This document shows, in pieces, positions 1-6,750 of a DNA stretch of 11,137 bases. Each line of letters starts with the position of its first letter. Position 1 is the stretch's first letter. This DNA is from Collinsella sp. (GTDB lineage Bacteria > Actinomycetota > Coriobacteriia > Coriobacteriales > Coriobacteriaceae). The notes under the pieces were generated by a model that saw only the letters and a program-made list of their open reading frames with translations, did not search any database and was not told the origin of the DNA. A program made the translations under genes and the position numbers. The stretch covers positions 1 through 11,137 of the forward strand of contig JAHHSP010000032.1 of the NCBI GenBank assembly GCA_020025115.1. The letters are read 5' to 3'.

Positions 1-1
1 C

Positions 2-1801
2 CTCATCGCCATCGGCTCGGCGGCGAGCATCGGCTGGTCGATCGTCGGCATCTACCGCATCGCGGCCGCGCTCACAGCGGGCGATGCGCACGCCGCGCAC
101 ATGGTCGGCATGGACAACCTCTATCTCGAGAGCGCGGGCACCATCCTCGCGCTGGTCACGGTCGGCAAATACATGGAGACGCGCAGCAAGTCGAAAACGG
201 GCAGCGCCATCGAGCGGCTCATCGATCTTGCGCCCAAAACCGCCACCATCGTCTGCGAGGACGGCTCGCACGCCACCGTCAAGGCCGATGACATCCATCT
301 CGGCCAAACCATCCTGGTGCGCCCGGGCGAGGCGATCCCCGTCGACGGCGTGGTGCTGGAGGGCTCCTCGGCCGTGGACGAGAGCGCGCTGACCGGCGAG
401 TCCATACCGGTGGAGAAGCGTGGCGGCGACACCGTGAGCGCCGCCACGGTCAACCGCACCGGCTCCTTCACCTTCCGCGCCACGCGCGTAGGTGCCGACA
501 CCGACCTCGCGCGCATCATTCGCCTGGTTGAAGACGCCAACGCCACCAAGGCCCCCATTGCCCGCCTGGCCGACAAGGTCGCCGGCGTGTTCGTGCCCGT
601 CGTGCTGGCCATCGCCGCCGCCACCTTCGTCGTGTGGCTCATCGCAACGGGCGGCAACGTCAACGATGCGCTCACCTCGGCCGTCGCCGTCGTGGTCATA
701 AGCTGCCCATGCGCCCTGGGCCTCGCCACGCCCGTCGCGATCATGGTGGGAACCGGACGTGGCGCCGAGATGGGCATCTTGTTCAAGAGCGCCGAGGCGC
801 TTGAGACCCTGCACGGAGTTCGCGCCGTGGTCCTCGACAAGACGGGGACCATCACGGTGGGCAAGCCGGTCGTGACCGATGTCGCGCCCGCCCGCCGTGC
901 GGACGGCTCGCCCGTCATGAGCGAGAAGGCCCTCATGAAGCTCGCCGCCGCCCTCGAACGCGGCAGCGAGCACCCGCTCGCCGAGGCCATCATGGCGCGA
1001 GCCGAGGAGATGGGCATCGTGGCCCGCGCCGTCCAGGACTTCAAAGCCGTCCCGGGCCGCGGCGTAACGGCGCGCGAGGGCGCGAACGAGGTCGCCGCCG
1101 GCAACGCCGCGCTCATGGACGAGCTGGGGGTCGCCGTCGATCGAGCCGCCCTGGACGAGCTCTCCCGATCAGGCAAGACGCCGTTGCTCTTCGCCAAAAA
1201 CGGCGAACTCATGGGCATCATCGCGGTCGCCGATGACGTCAAGCCCACGAGCGCCGCGGCCGTAGGCGAGCTGAGCGCACTCGGCATCCGCACCATCATG
1301 CTCACAGGCGACAACGAGGCCACCGCCCGCGCCATCGCCGCCAGAGTCGGTGTAGACGAGGTCATCGCCGGCGTCATGCCCGCCGACAAGGAGCGCGTAG
1401 TGCGCGAGCTGCAGGACGGCGGCCAAACAGTCGCCATGGTGGGAGACGGGATCAACGACTCCCCCGCCCTGGCGCGCGCCGACGTGGGACTGGCGATCGG
1501 CACGGGTGCCGACGTGGCCAAAGAGGGTGCCGACGTGATCCTCATGAAGAGCGACCTCATGGACGTCCCGCGCGCCATCGCGCTCTCCCGCGCCGTCATC
1601 CGCAACATCAGGCAGGATCTGTTCTGGGCGCTGTTCTACAACGCCCTCGGCATCCCACTCGCCGCCGGCGTGTTCTATCCGCTGCTCGGCTGGCAGCTCT
1701 CCCCCATGTTCGGCGCCGCGGCCATGAGCCTGTCGAGCCTATGCGTAGTGGGGAACGCCCTGCGCCTCAAAACATCTCGATTGGGGGCAGGGGCAAACTG
1801 A
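2..1801 (+). CDS. copA: Cu(I)-exporting P1B-type ATPase, C-terminal part (5' end outside window)
   Basis: Copper-translocating P-type ATPase of the inner membrane, pumping Cu(I) out of the cytoplasm at the cost of ATP. The open frame runs from the left edge, so the start and any N-terminal metal-binding domain lie outside; 599 residues are visible. In order, numbered from the window edge: actuator-domain TGES at 131-134; the transmembrane metal site CPC at 235-237; the phosphorylation motif DKTGT at 279-283; the nucleotide-binding HP at 324-325; and the hinge GDGIND at 481-486. Y546-N547 in the penultimate helix and M575-x-x-S-S in the last helix, together with CPC, form the known Cu(I)-specific (P1B-1) signature, so Zn/Cd specificity is unlikely. 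It ends in TGA 107 bp before copZ, consistent with a copper regulon. No frameshift or missing catalytic residue is seen. Confidence 0.95.
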   Translation, partial: LIAIGSAASIGWSIVGIYRIAAALTAGDAHAAHMVGMDNLYLESAGTILALVTVGKYMETRSKSKTGSAIERLIDLAPKTATIVCEDGSHATVKADDIHLGQTILVRPGEAIPVDGVVLEGSSAVDESALTGESIPVEKRGGDTVSAATVNRTGSFTFRATRVGADTDLARIIRLVEDANATKAPIARLADKVAGVFVPVVLAIAAATFVVWLIATGGNVNDALTSAVAVVVISCPCALGLATPVAIMVGTGRGAEMGILFKSAEALETLHGVRAVVLDKTGTITVGKPVVTDVAPARRADGSPVMSEKALMKLAAALERGSEHPLAEAIMARAEEMGIVARAVQDFKAVPGRGVTAREGANEVAAGNAALMDELGVAVDRAALDELSRSGKTPLLFAKNGELMGIIAVADDVKPTSAAAVGELSALGIRTIMLTGDNEATARAIAARVGVDEVIAGVMPADKERVVRELQDGGQTVAMVGDGINDSPALARADVGLAIGTGADVAKEGADVILMKSDLMDVPRAIALSRAVIRNIRQDLFWALFYNALGIPLAAGVFYPLLGWQLSPMFGAAAMSLSSLCVVGNALRLKTSRLGAGAN

Positions 1802-1812
1802 GTCATTTGATC

Positions 1813-1828
1813 GGCGGAGAACTCCGCC
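1813..1828. other. Near-perfect palindrome after copA (weak terminator or operator)
   Basis: A 6-bp stem GGCGGA/TCCGCC closes a GAAC loop 12 nt after the copA stop. Only two T residues follow, so termination would be weak. It directly abuts the putative copZ -35 hexamer, so a DNA-level operator role is equally possible. Confidence 0.4.
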
Positions 1829-1858
1829 TTGTCACATCCCGTCACATTTGATTATTTT
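1829..1858 (+). promoter_or_regulatory. Candidate promoter of copZ-csoR
   Basis: TTGTCA at 1829-1834 (one mismatch to the sigma-70 -35 box) is followed after 18 bp by TATTTT at 1853-1858, in the only AT-rich stretch between copA and copZ. This would give a leader of roughly 40 nt. A C-rich stretch TACCCGTCCCC at 1870-1880 lies just downstream and resembles half of a CsoR operator, but has no clear G-rich partner. Inferred from sequence only. Confidence 0.4.
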
Positions 1859-1908
1859 TGATCAATGCGTACCCGTCCCCAATTGATCGTTCGAGAAAGG
1901 AAACGACC

Positions 1909-2130
1909 ATGAACTACATCATCAAGACCGAGGGCCTCATGTGCGGCCACTGCGACGCGACCGTCGAGACGGCGCTGCTGGCCGTCGCGGGCGTGACCGA
2001 CGCCGATGCCGACCACGAGACGCAGACCGTGGCCGTCGAATGCTCCGGCGACGTCACGCCCGAGCAGCTCGCCGAGGCGGTGGACGGTGCGGGCGAGAAG
2101 TTCCGCGCACTGTCCGTGCAGGAGGCGTAG
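1909..2130 (+). CDS. copZ: Copper chaperone, heavy-metal-associated (HMA) domain protein
   Basis: A 73-residue single HMA domain that binds Cu(I) in the cytoplasm and is expected to hand it to the CopA ATPase and to CsoR. The N-terminal strand is followed by the metal loop L-M-C-G-H-C at residues 10-15. The CxxC pair is intact, but the usual methionine two residues before the first Cys is Leu, with Met directly before the Cys. ATG at 1909 is chosen because GAAAGG (1895-1900) sits 8 nt upstream and the domain begins right after it; an upstream in-frame TTG at 1858 would add sequence overlapping the probable promoter. It lies 107 bp after copA and 6 bp before csoR, which it probably shares an mRNA with. 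The length is normal for CopZ. Confidence 0.92.
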   Translation: MNYIIKTEGLMCGHCDATVETALLAVAGVTDADADHETQTVAVECSGDVTPEQLAEAVDGAGEKFRALSVQEA

Positions 2131-2136
2131 CCACCC

Positions 2137-2409
2137 ATGATGGCCGACCGCGACAAGACCATGCGCCTGCTCAAAACCGCCCGCGGGCAGATCGAGGGCA
2201 TCATGAAGATGGTGGAAGAGGACCGCTACTGCATCGACATCTCGACGCAGCTCATGGCGGCCCAATCTCTCATCGGACGCATCAACGCCGATGTCCTCAA
2301 GGCCCACATCGGAGGCTGTGTGCAACAGGCCGTCGCCCAGGGAACGCAGGCCGAACGCGACGCCAAACTCGCGGAAATCGAAGCCATCGTGGAGAAGCTG
2401 GCGAAATAG
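2137..2409 (+). CDS. csoR: Copper-sensing transcriptional repressor CsoR
   Basis: A 90-residue all-helical DUF156 (CsoR/RcnR/FrmR) repressor. In this family the apo-protein binds operator DNA and releases it when the effector binds. The ligand pattern C32, H57, C61 (Cys-x24-His-x3-Cys) matches the Cu(I) site of CsoR. There is no N-terminal His as in RcnR, and the residue four after H57 is Cys, so it is a copper sensor rather than a nickel/cobalt or formaldehyde sensor. The conserved N-terminal helix (residues 8-28, with R16-G17-Q18-I19-E20-G21) is present. ATG 2137 is preferred over ATG 2140: AGGAGG at 2120-2125, inside the copZ end, is 11 nt away. The 6-bp gap implies co-transcription and likely translational coupling with copZ. 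Expected targets are its own copZ-csoR promoter and the copA promoter outside the window. Confidence 0.95.
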   Translation: MMADRDKTMRLLKTARGQIEGIMKMVEEDRYCIDISTQLMAAQSLIGRINADVLKAHIGGCVQQAVAQGTQAERDAKLAEIEAIVEKLAK

Positions 2410-2417
2410 GGGTATCG

Positions 2418-2480
2418 TGGTCTCACGGCGCCCGTATGCGGGTACCGTGAGACCATGGCATAGCTGGCGCCCGCATACGG
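2418..2480. repeat. Two interleaved perfect 11-bp inverted repeats (hairpin / possible pseudoknot)
   Basis: Stem A pairs 2418-2428 (TGGTCTCACGG) with 2445-2455. Stem B pairs 2432-2442 (CCGTATGCGGG) with 2470-2480. The left arm of B lies in the loop of A, so the stems cross. RNA could fold as an H-type pseudoknot or switch between A and B. A alone can extend with an inner 4-bp stem (2431-2434/2439-2442) and a TATG loop. GGCGCCCG occurs directly repeated at 2427-2434 and 2466-2473. No T-run follows either stem, so it is not a textbook terminator. It starts 9 bp after the csoR stop and ends 12 bp before the Shine-Dalgarno of the next gene. Confidence 0.75.
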
Positions 2481-2505
2481 CGTGCGCAGACAGGGAAAGG
2501 CACCC

Positions 2506-2991
2506 ATGAACGATTTCATGAAAGACCGCTACGGAGTCGACGAGCTCACCTGCGTGCTCGGCGGCGCGGGTATGTTGCTCGCCCTCATCGGCGCCATCGC
2601 GCACCTCGATCCGCTGGTGTGGTGGGCTCCCTTCATCGTGCTGCTCGCGCTCGCGCGCGCGTTCTCCAAGAACATCACCGCCCGCCGCAGCGAGAACGAC
2701 GCGTTTCGCTCCTCCACCGAGCGCGTTCCCGTACTGGGCGACCTTGTGGCGCGCCTGGGCTCCATCACCTCCGCCGGCCGCGACGTCTCCGGTGGCTCCA
2801 CCGCCTCCGCCGCTCCCAACATCGAGTACCAACGCGCGAAGCGCACCGCCCAGAAGATGTGGAAGGAGCGCAAGACCTCGCGCTTCCTCAAGTGCCCCAA
2901 CTGCGGGCAAATCCTGTCCGTGCCCAAGGGAAAGGGCAAGCTCCGCGTGACCTGCCCGCGCTGCCGGGCCAAGATGGAGACGAAGTCCTAG
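2506..2991 (+). CDS. Small membrane protein with two helices and a C-terminal zinc ribbon
   Basis: 161 residues of unknown specific function. Two hydrophobic segments, about 14-34 and 37-53, form a helical hairpin with a short D-P turn. A basic, Ser/Ala-rich linker (about 54-125) follows, then a four-cysteine zinc ribbon: CPNC at 130-133 and CPRC at 150-153, separated by a Lys/Gly-rich strand. The ribbon is probably cytoplasmic, given the many Arg/Lys residues after the second helix. Zinc ribbons of this kind bind zinc for structure and often mediate nucleic acid or protein contacts; no catalytic motif is visible. ATG 2506 is preferred over GTG 2482, because AGGGAAAGG (2492-2500) lies 5 nt before it and the earlier start overlaps the structured repeat. 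It may be read from the copper operon or from its own promoter. A direct role in copper handling is not shown. Confidence 0.75.
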   Translation: MNDFMKDRYGVDELTCVLGGAGMLLALIGAIAHLDPLVWWAPFIVLLALARAFSKNITARRSENDAFRSSTERVPVLGDLVARLGSITSAGRDVSGGSTASAAPNIEYQRAKRTAQKMWKERKTSRFLKCPNCGQILSVPKGKGKLRVTCPRCRAKMETKS

Positions 2992-3040
2992 CCTCGCAAG
3001 CCGCAACGGCGCCCAGCCACGGCCATGTTCATAGATGTGC

Positions 3041-3078
3041 AACGGCCCGCGACCCCACCAAAAGGGTCGCGGGCCGTT
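3041..3078 (+). terminator. 15-bp terminator hairpin
   Basis: A perfect 15-bp stem, 3041-3055 with 3064-3078 (AACGGCCCGCGACCC and its complement), encloses an 8-nt A-rich loop 49 nt after the zinc-ribbon protein stop. The tail is only CTTC after the final TT, so the T-tract is poor. The stem strength and position still make an intrinsic terminator the best reading. Confidence 0.75.
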
Positions 3079-3347
3079 CTTCGCCGTATCGGCATCTGCC
3101 CGCAAGCCGCGCCGCGAGCGCACAAACGGGCGAAAACCTACCGCCCGCCGAATGACAAGTGGCCCTTGCCGAATAGCGCGCATGGACCTCCTCGCAGATG
3201 CGGTACTAATACCTCGATGCAATGATAAAACGTTTTTCGCGTCGCACGTTGATGCGCACAGAGGCTTCCGGGGCAGTACAGCCGCCCTCCGCAACGCTCA
3301 TGCGCGCCGAGAAATCGATACCGACCCCCATCCTGAGGAGGATCACA
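3079..3347 (+). promoter_or_regulatory. pckA upstream region with operator-like palindromes
   Basis: Non-coding leader between the terminator and pckA. It holds a 6-bp hairpin CGGGCG/CGCCCG at 3127-3147 with an A-rich loop. The inverted repeat GGTA-N4-TACC lies at 3202-3213. A perfect 10-bp palindrome AAAACGTTTT lies at 3227-3236, with the central CG typical of LacI-family operators. TACTAAT (3204-3210) and AATGAT (3221-3226, preceded by TGC) are possible -10 elements, but no good -35 is correctly spaced. I see no convincing small gene here. Confidence 0.45.
3335..3341 (+). promoter_or_regulatory. Ribosome binding site of pckA
   Basis: GAGGAGG lies 6 nt before ATG 3348. It fixes this start over an in-frame ATG at 3222, whose extra 42 residues look non-coding and overlap the palindromic leader. 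Confidence 0.85.
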
Positions 3348-4949
3348 ATGGCCACTGATTCCGTCACCAAGGTCCTAGAAGGCTACGGCGTCCATGCCGG
3401 CGCAGGTTCCATCCACCTTGACATGGCCGCAGCCGAACTCGTCGAGGAGGCGCTCGCCCATAAGGAGGGCAGGCTCGCGTCCAACGGCTCCCTCGTGGTC
3501 GAAACCGGAAAATACACCGGCCGCAGCCCCAAGGACCGCTTCGTGGTGGATACCCCCGATGTGCGCGACACCATCGCCTGGGGCAACGTGAATATGCCCA
3601 TCTCCCAGGAGAGCTACGAAAAGGTCCGCGACGGCGTGGCGGCATATCTCGGCGCGCGCGACCTCTACGTCGTGCGCGGCCTTGCCGGCGCCGACCGAGC
3701 ACACGCCCGCAAGTTCATGATCGCCTGCGAGCGCGCCAGCCAGGCCCTGTTCATCACGCAGCTTCTCGTCCGCCCCACCGATGAGGAGCGCGCCTCTTAC
3801 GGCGAGCCCGACTTCACCATCCTCGCCGCCCCCGGCTACAAGTGCGACCCCTCCATCGAGGGCCTGAACTCCGAGGCCGCCGTGCTTGTGAACTTCGCCG
3901 AGCGCGTCGTGGTCGTGGCTGGCACCGAGTACTCCGGCGAAATCAAGAAGTCCGTCTTTTCCGTCATGAACTACCTGCTCCCCGTCGAGGATAAGGTGCT
4001 CCCCATGCACTGCTCGGCTTCCATGGACCCCGCGTCCCGCGACACCGCCGTGTTCTTCGGCTTGTCCGGCACCGGCAAGACCACGCTCTCCGCCGATCCC
4101 AAGCGCCTCCTCATCGGCGATGACGAGCACGGCTGGGCCATGGGCGAGGGGATTTTCAACCTCGAGGGCGGTTGCTACGCCAAATGCGATGGCCTCACCG
4201 AGGAGCGTGAACCCGAAATTTTCCGCGCCGTGAAGTTCGGCGCCCTCTGCGAGAACGTGATCTTGAACGAGCGCCGCGATCCCGACTACGCCGACGTCTC
4301 CCTCACGCAGAACACGCGCGTCGGCTACCCCGTCGAGCACATCCCCAACAGTTGCCTCGAGGGCGCCGGCGGCGAACCGACCGCGGTCATCTTCCTCACC
4401 TGCGACGCCTTCGGCGTCCTGCCCCCCATCTCCCGCCTGTCCGCAGACGCGGCCATGTACCACTTCGTGAGCGGCTTCACCTCCAAGGTCGCCGGCACGG
4501 AGCTGGGAATCAAAGAGCCCGTCCCCACCTTCTCGGCCCTGTTCGGCGAGCCGTTCATGCCACTCGACCCCATGGTCTACGCCGACATGCTCGGTGAGCG
4601 CATCGCCTCTGGCGCGACCCGCGTTTACCTCGTGAACACCGGTTGGATCGAGGGCTCCTACGGTGTTGGCCGCCGTATCCCGCTCGACTACAACCGCATC
4701 AACGTCAATGCGGCGCTCGACGGCACGCTTGAGCAGGCCGAGTTTATTCACGACGACGTCTTCAACCTGGACATCCCCACCAGCTGCCCCGGCGTGCCCG
4801 ATGAGGTCATGGTCCCGTGGAGGTGCTGGTCCAGCAAAGAGGAGTACGATGCCACGGCCAAGAAGCTCGCCGGCATGTTCCAGGAGAACTTCGAGAAGAA
4901 GTACGCCCATCTGCCGGAGAACGTGAGAAACGCCGGCCCGCGCGCCTAA
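3348..4949 (+). CDS. pckA: Phosphoenolpyruvate carboxykinase (ATP)
   Basis: Interconverts oxaloacetate + ATP and phosphoenolpyruvate + CO2 + ADP in the cytoplasm. 533 residues, the normal length of the ATP-dependent family. Visible motifs: the substrate-binding segment G58-R-S-P-K-D-R-F65; the PEPCK P-loop G238-L-S-G-T-G-K-T245 (kinase-1a); and the metal-binding G257-D-D-E-H-G-W (kinase-2). The P-loop form and overall sequence mark the ATP enzyme, not the GTP enzyme common in aerobic actinobacteria. In CO2-fixing fermenters this enzyme often runs toward oxaloacetate and makes ATP; that direction is an inference here. The start is set by GAGGAGG 6 nt upstream. The gene appears monocistronic, bounded by hairpins at 3041-3078 and 5028-5065, and its upstream region carries candidate operators. 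The reading frame is intact. Confidence 0.97.
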   Translation: MATDSVTKVLEGYGVHAGAGSIHLDMAAAELVEEALAHKEGRLASNGSLVVETGKYTGRSPKDRFVVDTPDVRDTIAWGNVNMPISQESYEKVRDGVAAYLGARDLYVVRGLAGADRAHARKFMIACERASQALFITQLLVRPTDEERASYGEPDFTILAAPGYKCDPSIEGLNSEAAVLVNFAERVVVVAGTEYSGEIKKSVFSVMNYLLPVEDKVLPMHCSASMDPASRDTAVFFGLSGTGKTTLSADPKRLLIGDDEHGWAMGEGIFNLEGGCYAKCDGLTEEREPEIFRAVKFGALCENVILNERRDPDYADVSLTQNTRVGYPVEHIPNSCLEGAGGEPTAVIFLTCDAFGVLPPISRLSADAAMYHFVSGFTSKVAGTELGIKEPVPTFSALFGEPFMPLDPMVYADMLGERIASGATRVYLVNTGWIEGSYGVGRRIPLDYNRINVNAALDGTLEQAEFIHDDVFNLDIPTSCPGVPDEVMVPWRCWSSKEEYDATAKKLAGMFQENFEKKYAHLPENVRNAGPRA

Positions 4950-4965
4950 ACCGGCCATCGAATCA

Positions 4966-4979
4966 GCTTGGCGCCAAGC
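4966..4979. repeat. 14-bp perfect palindrome downstream of pckA
   Basis: GCTTGGCGCCAAGC reads the same on both strands and lies 17 nt after the pckA stop. Its right half also begins the first copy of the direct repeat at 4973-4996. Confidence 0.6.
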
Positions 4980-5023
4980 GCCCAATGGAACCGCTCCCCG
5001 CCAAGCGCCCCACAGGACCGCTC
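4973..5023. repeat. Imperfect 24-bp tandem direct repeat, 27-bp period
   Basis: Copy 1 at 4973-4996 and copy 2 at 5000-5023 share GCCAAGCGCCC and ACCGCTC, with 20 of 24 positions identical. They lie between the pckA stop and its terminator, so they would form part of the pckA 3' untranslated RNA. Confidence 0.65.
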
Positions 5024-5027
5024 ACGC

Positions 5028-5065
5028 AAACGGCCACGTCGCGCATCGCGGCGTGGCCGTTTTGT
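5028..5065 (+). terminator. Rho-independent terminator of pckA (possibly bidirectional)
   Basis: An 11-bp stem (5028-5038/5052-5062) is extended by a T-G wobble and four more pairs to a CAT triloop, 16 pairs in all, and is followed by TTTTGT. The arm begins with AAA, so the opposite strand also has a short T-run. It could therefore also stop lctP transcripts arriving from the right. Confidence 0.88.
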
Positions 5066-5156
5066 CTCAAGTGCCAAACTGGGAGGGGCGCGCCGCGGCG
5101 GAAGGCCCGAGTCGGCTCGGGTTTCGGAGCGTGCGGCCCCGGCCCATCGATGCCCG

Positions 5157-6725
5157 CTACAGTACGGCGCCCGCCAAACCAAGCACGGCCATGAGCGCCA
5201 TGAATATGGCCGCGATGGGCAGCGCACGGGAGAGCAGCTTGTCCTCCGCCCCAGCGACCTGGACGGCGGCCATTCCGATGGCGAGCGTCTGGGGCGAGAT
5301 CATCTTGCCCGCACCGACACCGAGTGAGTTCAAAGCCACGATCCAATACGGATCCATGCCCAGGGCCTCGGCGGCCTGCAGCTGCACCGATCCGAACAAC
5401 AAGCCCGAGCTCGTACCGGACCCTGTGACAAACGCGCCGATCGCGCCGATGACCGGGGCCATGAGCGGGAACAGGGAGCCGGCGACGGCGATGCAGAAGG
5501 AGGAGACCGCGCCGATCATACCGGCGTAACCCATGACCTTGGCGCACCCGAGAACCGCGAGCATCGTGATGACCGTGGGCATCATCTGCTTGACCGTGGC
5601 CGCGAGCACCTCGCCCATCACGCGCGGGGTCGCACCCTGGATGAGGCCGCCCGCGAACGCGGCGATGAAGATCCACACACCCGGCGTGTTCACCCACATG
5701 AACGTGACGGTCGAGGGGTCGGCGCCGCTAAAGATCGTGACGGCGCTCGAGAATTGCGCGATCCAGGCGTTCACCGCCGGCACAAGTTTGGACGTCGCGA
5801 GCAGCAGCACGAAAATCAAGATGAAGCAGGACCAGGCGCACAGGGCGCGGCGGGGCGTGACCCGCTCGGCGGCGTCCACGCTCATCTCGAAATCGGGCTC
5901 GACCGTCTTTTGGCGACGCGCGAACATGGCGGTGACGAGCAGGGAGCACAGCGAACCGACCACGACCGTGAGCTCGGGACCGACGAAGGCGGCGACCGCC
6001 AGCGCCGGCAACGCGTACGCGACGCCCGAAGCCAGCGCGATCACGCCCACACCGCGCAGGCGGGCGCCCAAGCCAAGCCCGGCCCCGGACTCGCCCGCGG
6101 GCTCCGCCGCGATCATGACGATGATGAAGGGCACGATGACGAAGAAGGGGGCGATCTGCAACATCTCGGTGAACGCGAGGCGGATGGGATCGAGGCCCGT
6201 GAGGCCCGCGAGGGAAACCGTGGGGACGCCGACGGAGCCGAAGCAGGTCGGAACGCCGTTGGCGACCAGGCAGACGAGAACGGCCTGCAGTGGAGGAAAG
6301 CCGAGTGCGGCGAGCATGCCGGCGGGAATGGCGACCGCGGTGCCAAAGCCGCTCATGCCCTCCATGAACCCGCCGAAGCACCAGGCCACGAGCAACGCGA
6401 GCACGCGACGGTCGCGGGAAAGCGAGGTGATCATGGAACCGATGACGTCCATGGCCCCCGTGCGCACGCACAGGTTGTACGTGAACACCGCGGCGATGAT
6501 GACGAGGACGATGGGCCACAACGCCATGACGAAGCCCTCGAGACTCGCCGACGCGACCTCGATGACGGGCATGCCCCACCAGGTGAGCGCCAACGCGCAG
6601 GCGATGGCGAAGGACCCGATAGCGGCCTTCCACGCGGGAAGGTGCAAGGCGATGAGCGCAACGACCAACCAGATAATGGGTAACAATGCCAATACGAATG
6701 GAACAGCGAGGGCAGCGATTGACAC
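5157..6725 (-). CDS. lctP: L-lactate permease (LctP family)
   Basis: Inner-membrane transporter of the lactate permease family (TC 2.A.14), which imports L-lactate and sometimes glycolate, typically with protons. 522 residues, nearly all hydrophobic helices (about a dozen). The family signature F-G-G-F-M-E-G-M-S-G-F-G at 117-128 and the following V-A-N-G-V-P-T-C-F-G-S-V-G-V-P-T stretch are clear, as are the C-terminal S-G-T-S-S-G-L-L-F-G and G-K-M-I-S-P-Q. The start is GTG at 6725, because AGGAG (6735-6731) is 5 nt upstream and the first helix begins at once; the longer open frame to 6866 would add a Cys/Arg-rich tail with no family similarity. No lactate dehydrogenase (LldEFG or LldD) gene adjoins it here. 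It converges on pckA and is divergent from the flippase. Glycolate rather than lactate cannot be excluded. Confidence 0.93.
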   Translation of the reverse strand: MSIAALAVPFVLALLPIIWLVVALIALHLPAWKAAIGSFAIACALALTWWGMPVIEVASASLEGFVMALWPIVLVIIAAVFTYNLCVRTGAMDVIGSMITSLSRDRRVLALLVAWCFGGFMEGMSGFGTAVAIPAGMLAALGFPPLQAVLVCLVANGVPTCFGSVGVPTVSLAGLTGLDPIRLAFTEMLQIAPFFVIVPFIIVMIAAEPAGESGAGLGLGARLRGVGVIALASGVAYALPALAVAAFVGPELTVVVGSLCSLLVTAMFARRQKTVEPDFEMSVDAAERVTPRRALCAWSCFILIFVLLLATSKLVPAVNAWIAQFSSAVTIFSGADPSTVTFMWVNTPGVWIFIAAFAGGLIQGATPRVMGEVLAATVKQMMPTVITMLAVLGCAKVMGYAGMIGAVSSFCIAVAGSLFPLMAPVIGAIGAFVTGSGTSSGLLFGSVQLQAAEALGMDPYWIVALNSLGVGAGKMISPQTLAIGMAAVQVAGAEDKLLSRALPIAAIFMALMAVLGLAGAVL

Positions 6726-6730
6726 GACGA

Positions 6731-6735
6731 CTCCT
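6731..6735 (-). promoter_or_regulatory. Ribosome binding site fixing the GTG start of lctP
   Basis: The minus strand reads AGGAG, 5 nt before GTG at 6725-6723. It is the only good Shine-Dalgarno near the N-terminal hydrophobic helix. Confidence 0.8.
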
Positions 6736-6750
6736 AACGATGTCCGATGT

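Noticed and set aside
121..1608. Long open frame on the minus strand opposite copA (495 codons)
   Set aside because: It is the antisense shadow of a perfectly conserved P-type ATPase in GC-rich DNA. The translated product is low-complexity Ala/Ser/Arg/Thr with no recognisable domain.
1852..3294. 480-codon minus-strand open frame spanning copZ, csoR and the zinc-ribbon gene
   Set aside because: It runs across three real genes, their intergenic palindromes and a terminator. The translation has no domain.
3222..3347. Possible 42-residue N-terminal extension of PEP carboxykinase
   Set aside because: The strong GAGGAGG site before ATG 3348 and the normal 533-residue length from there make the extension unnecessary. 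It also overlaps operator-like palindromes.
3375..4985. Long open frame on the minus strand opposite pckA (536 codons)
   Set aside because: Same cause: strong G/C third-position bias removes stop codons antisense to pckA. The product is Gly/Ala/Val/His-rich with no family features.
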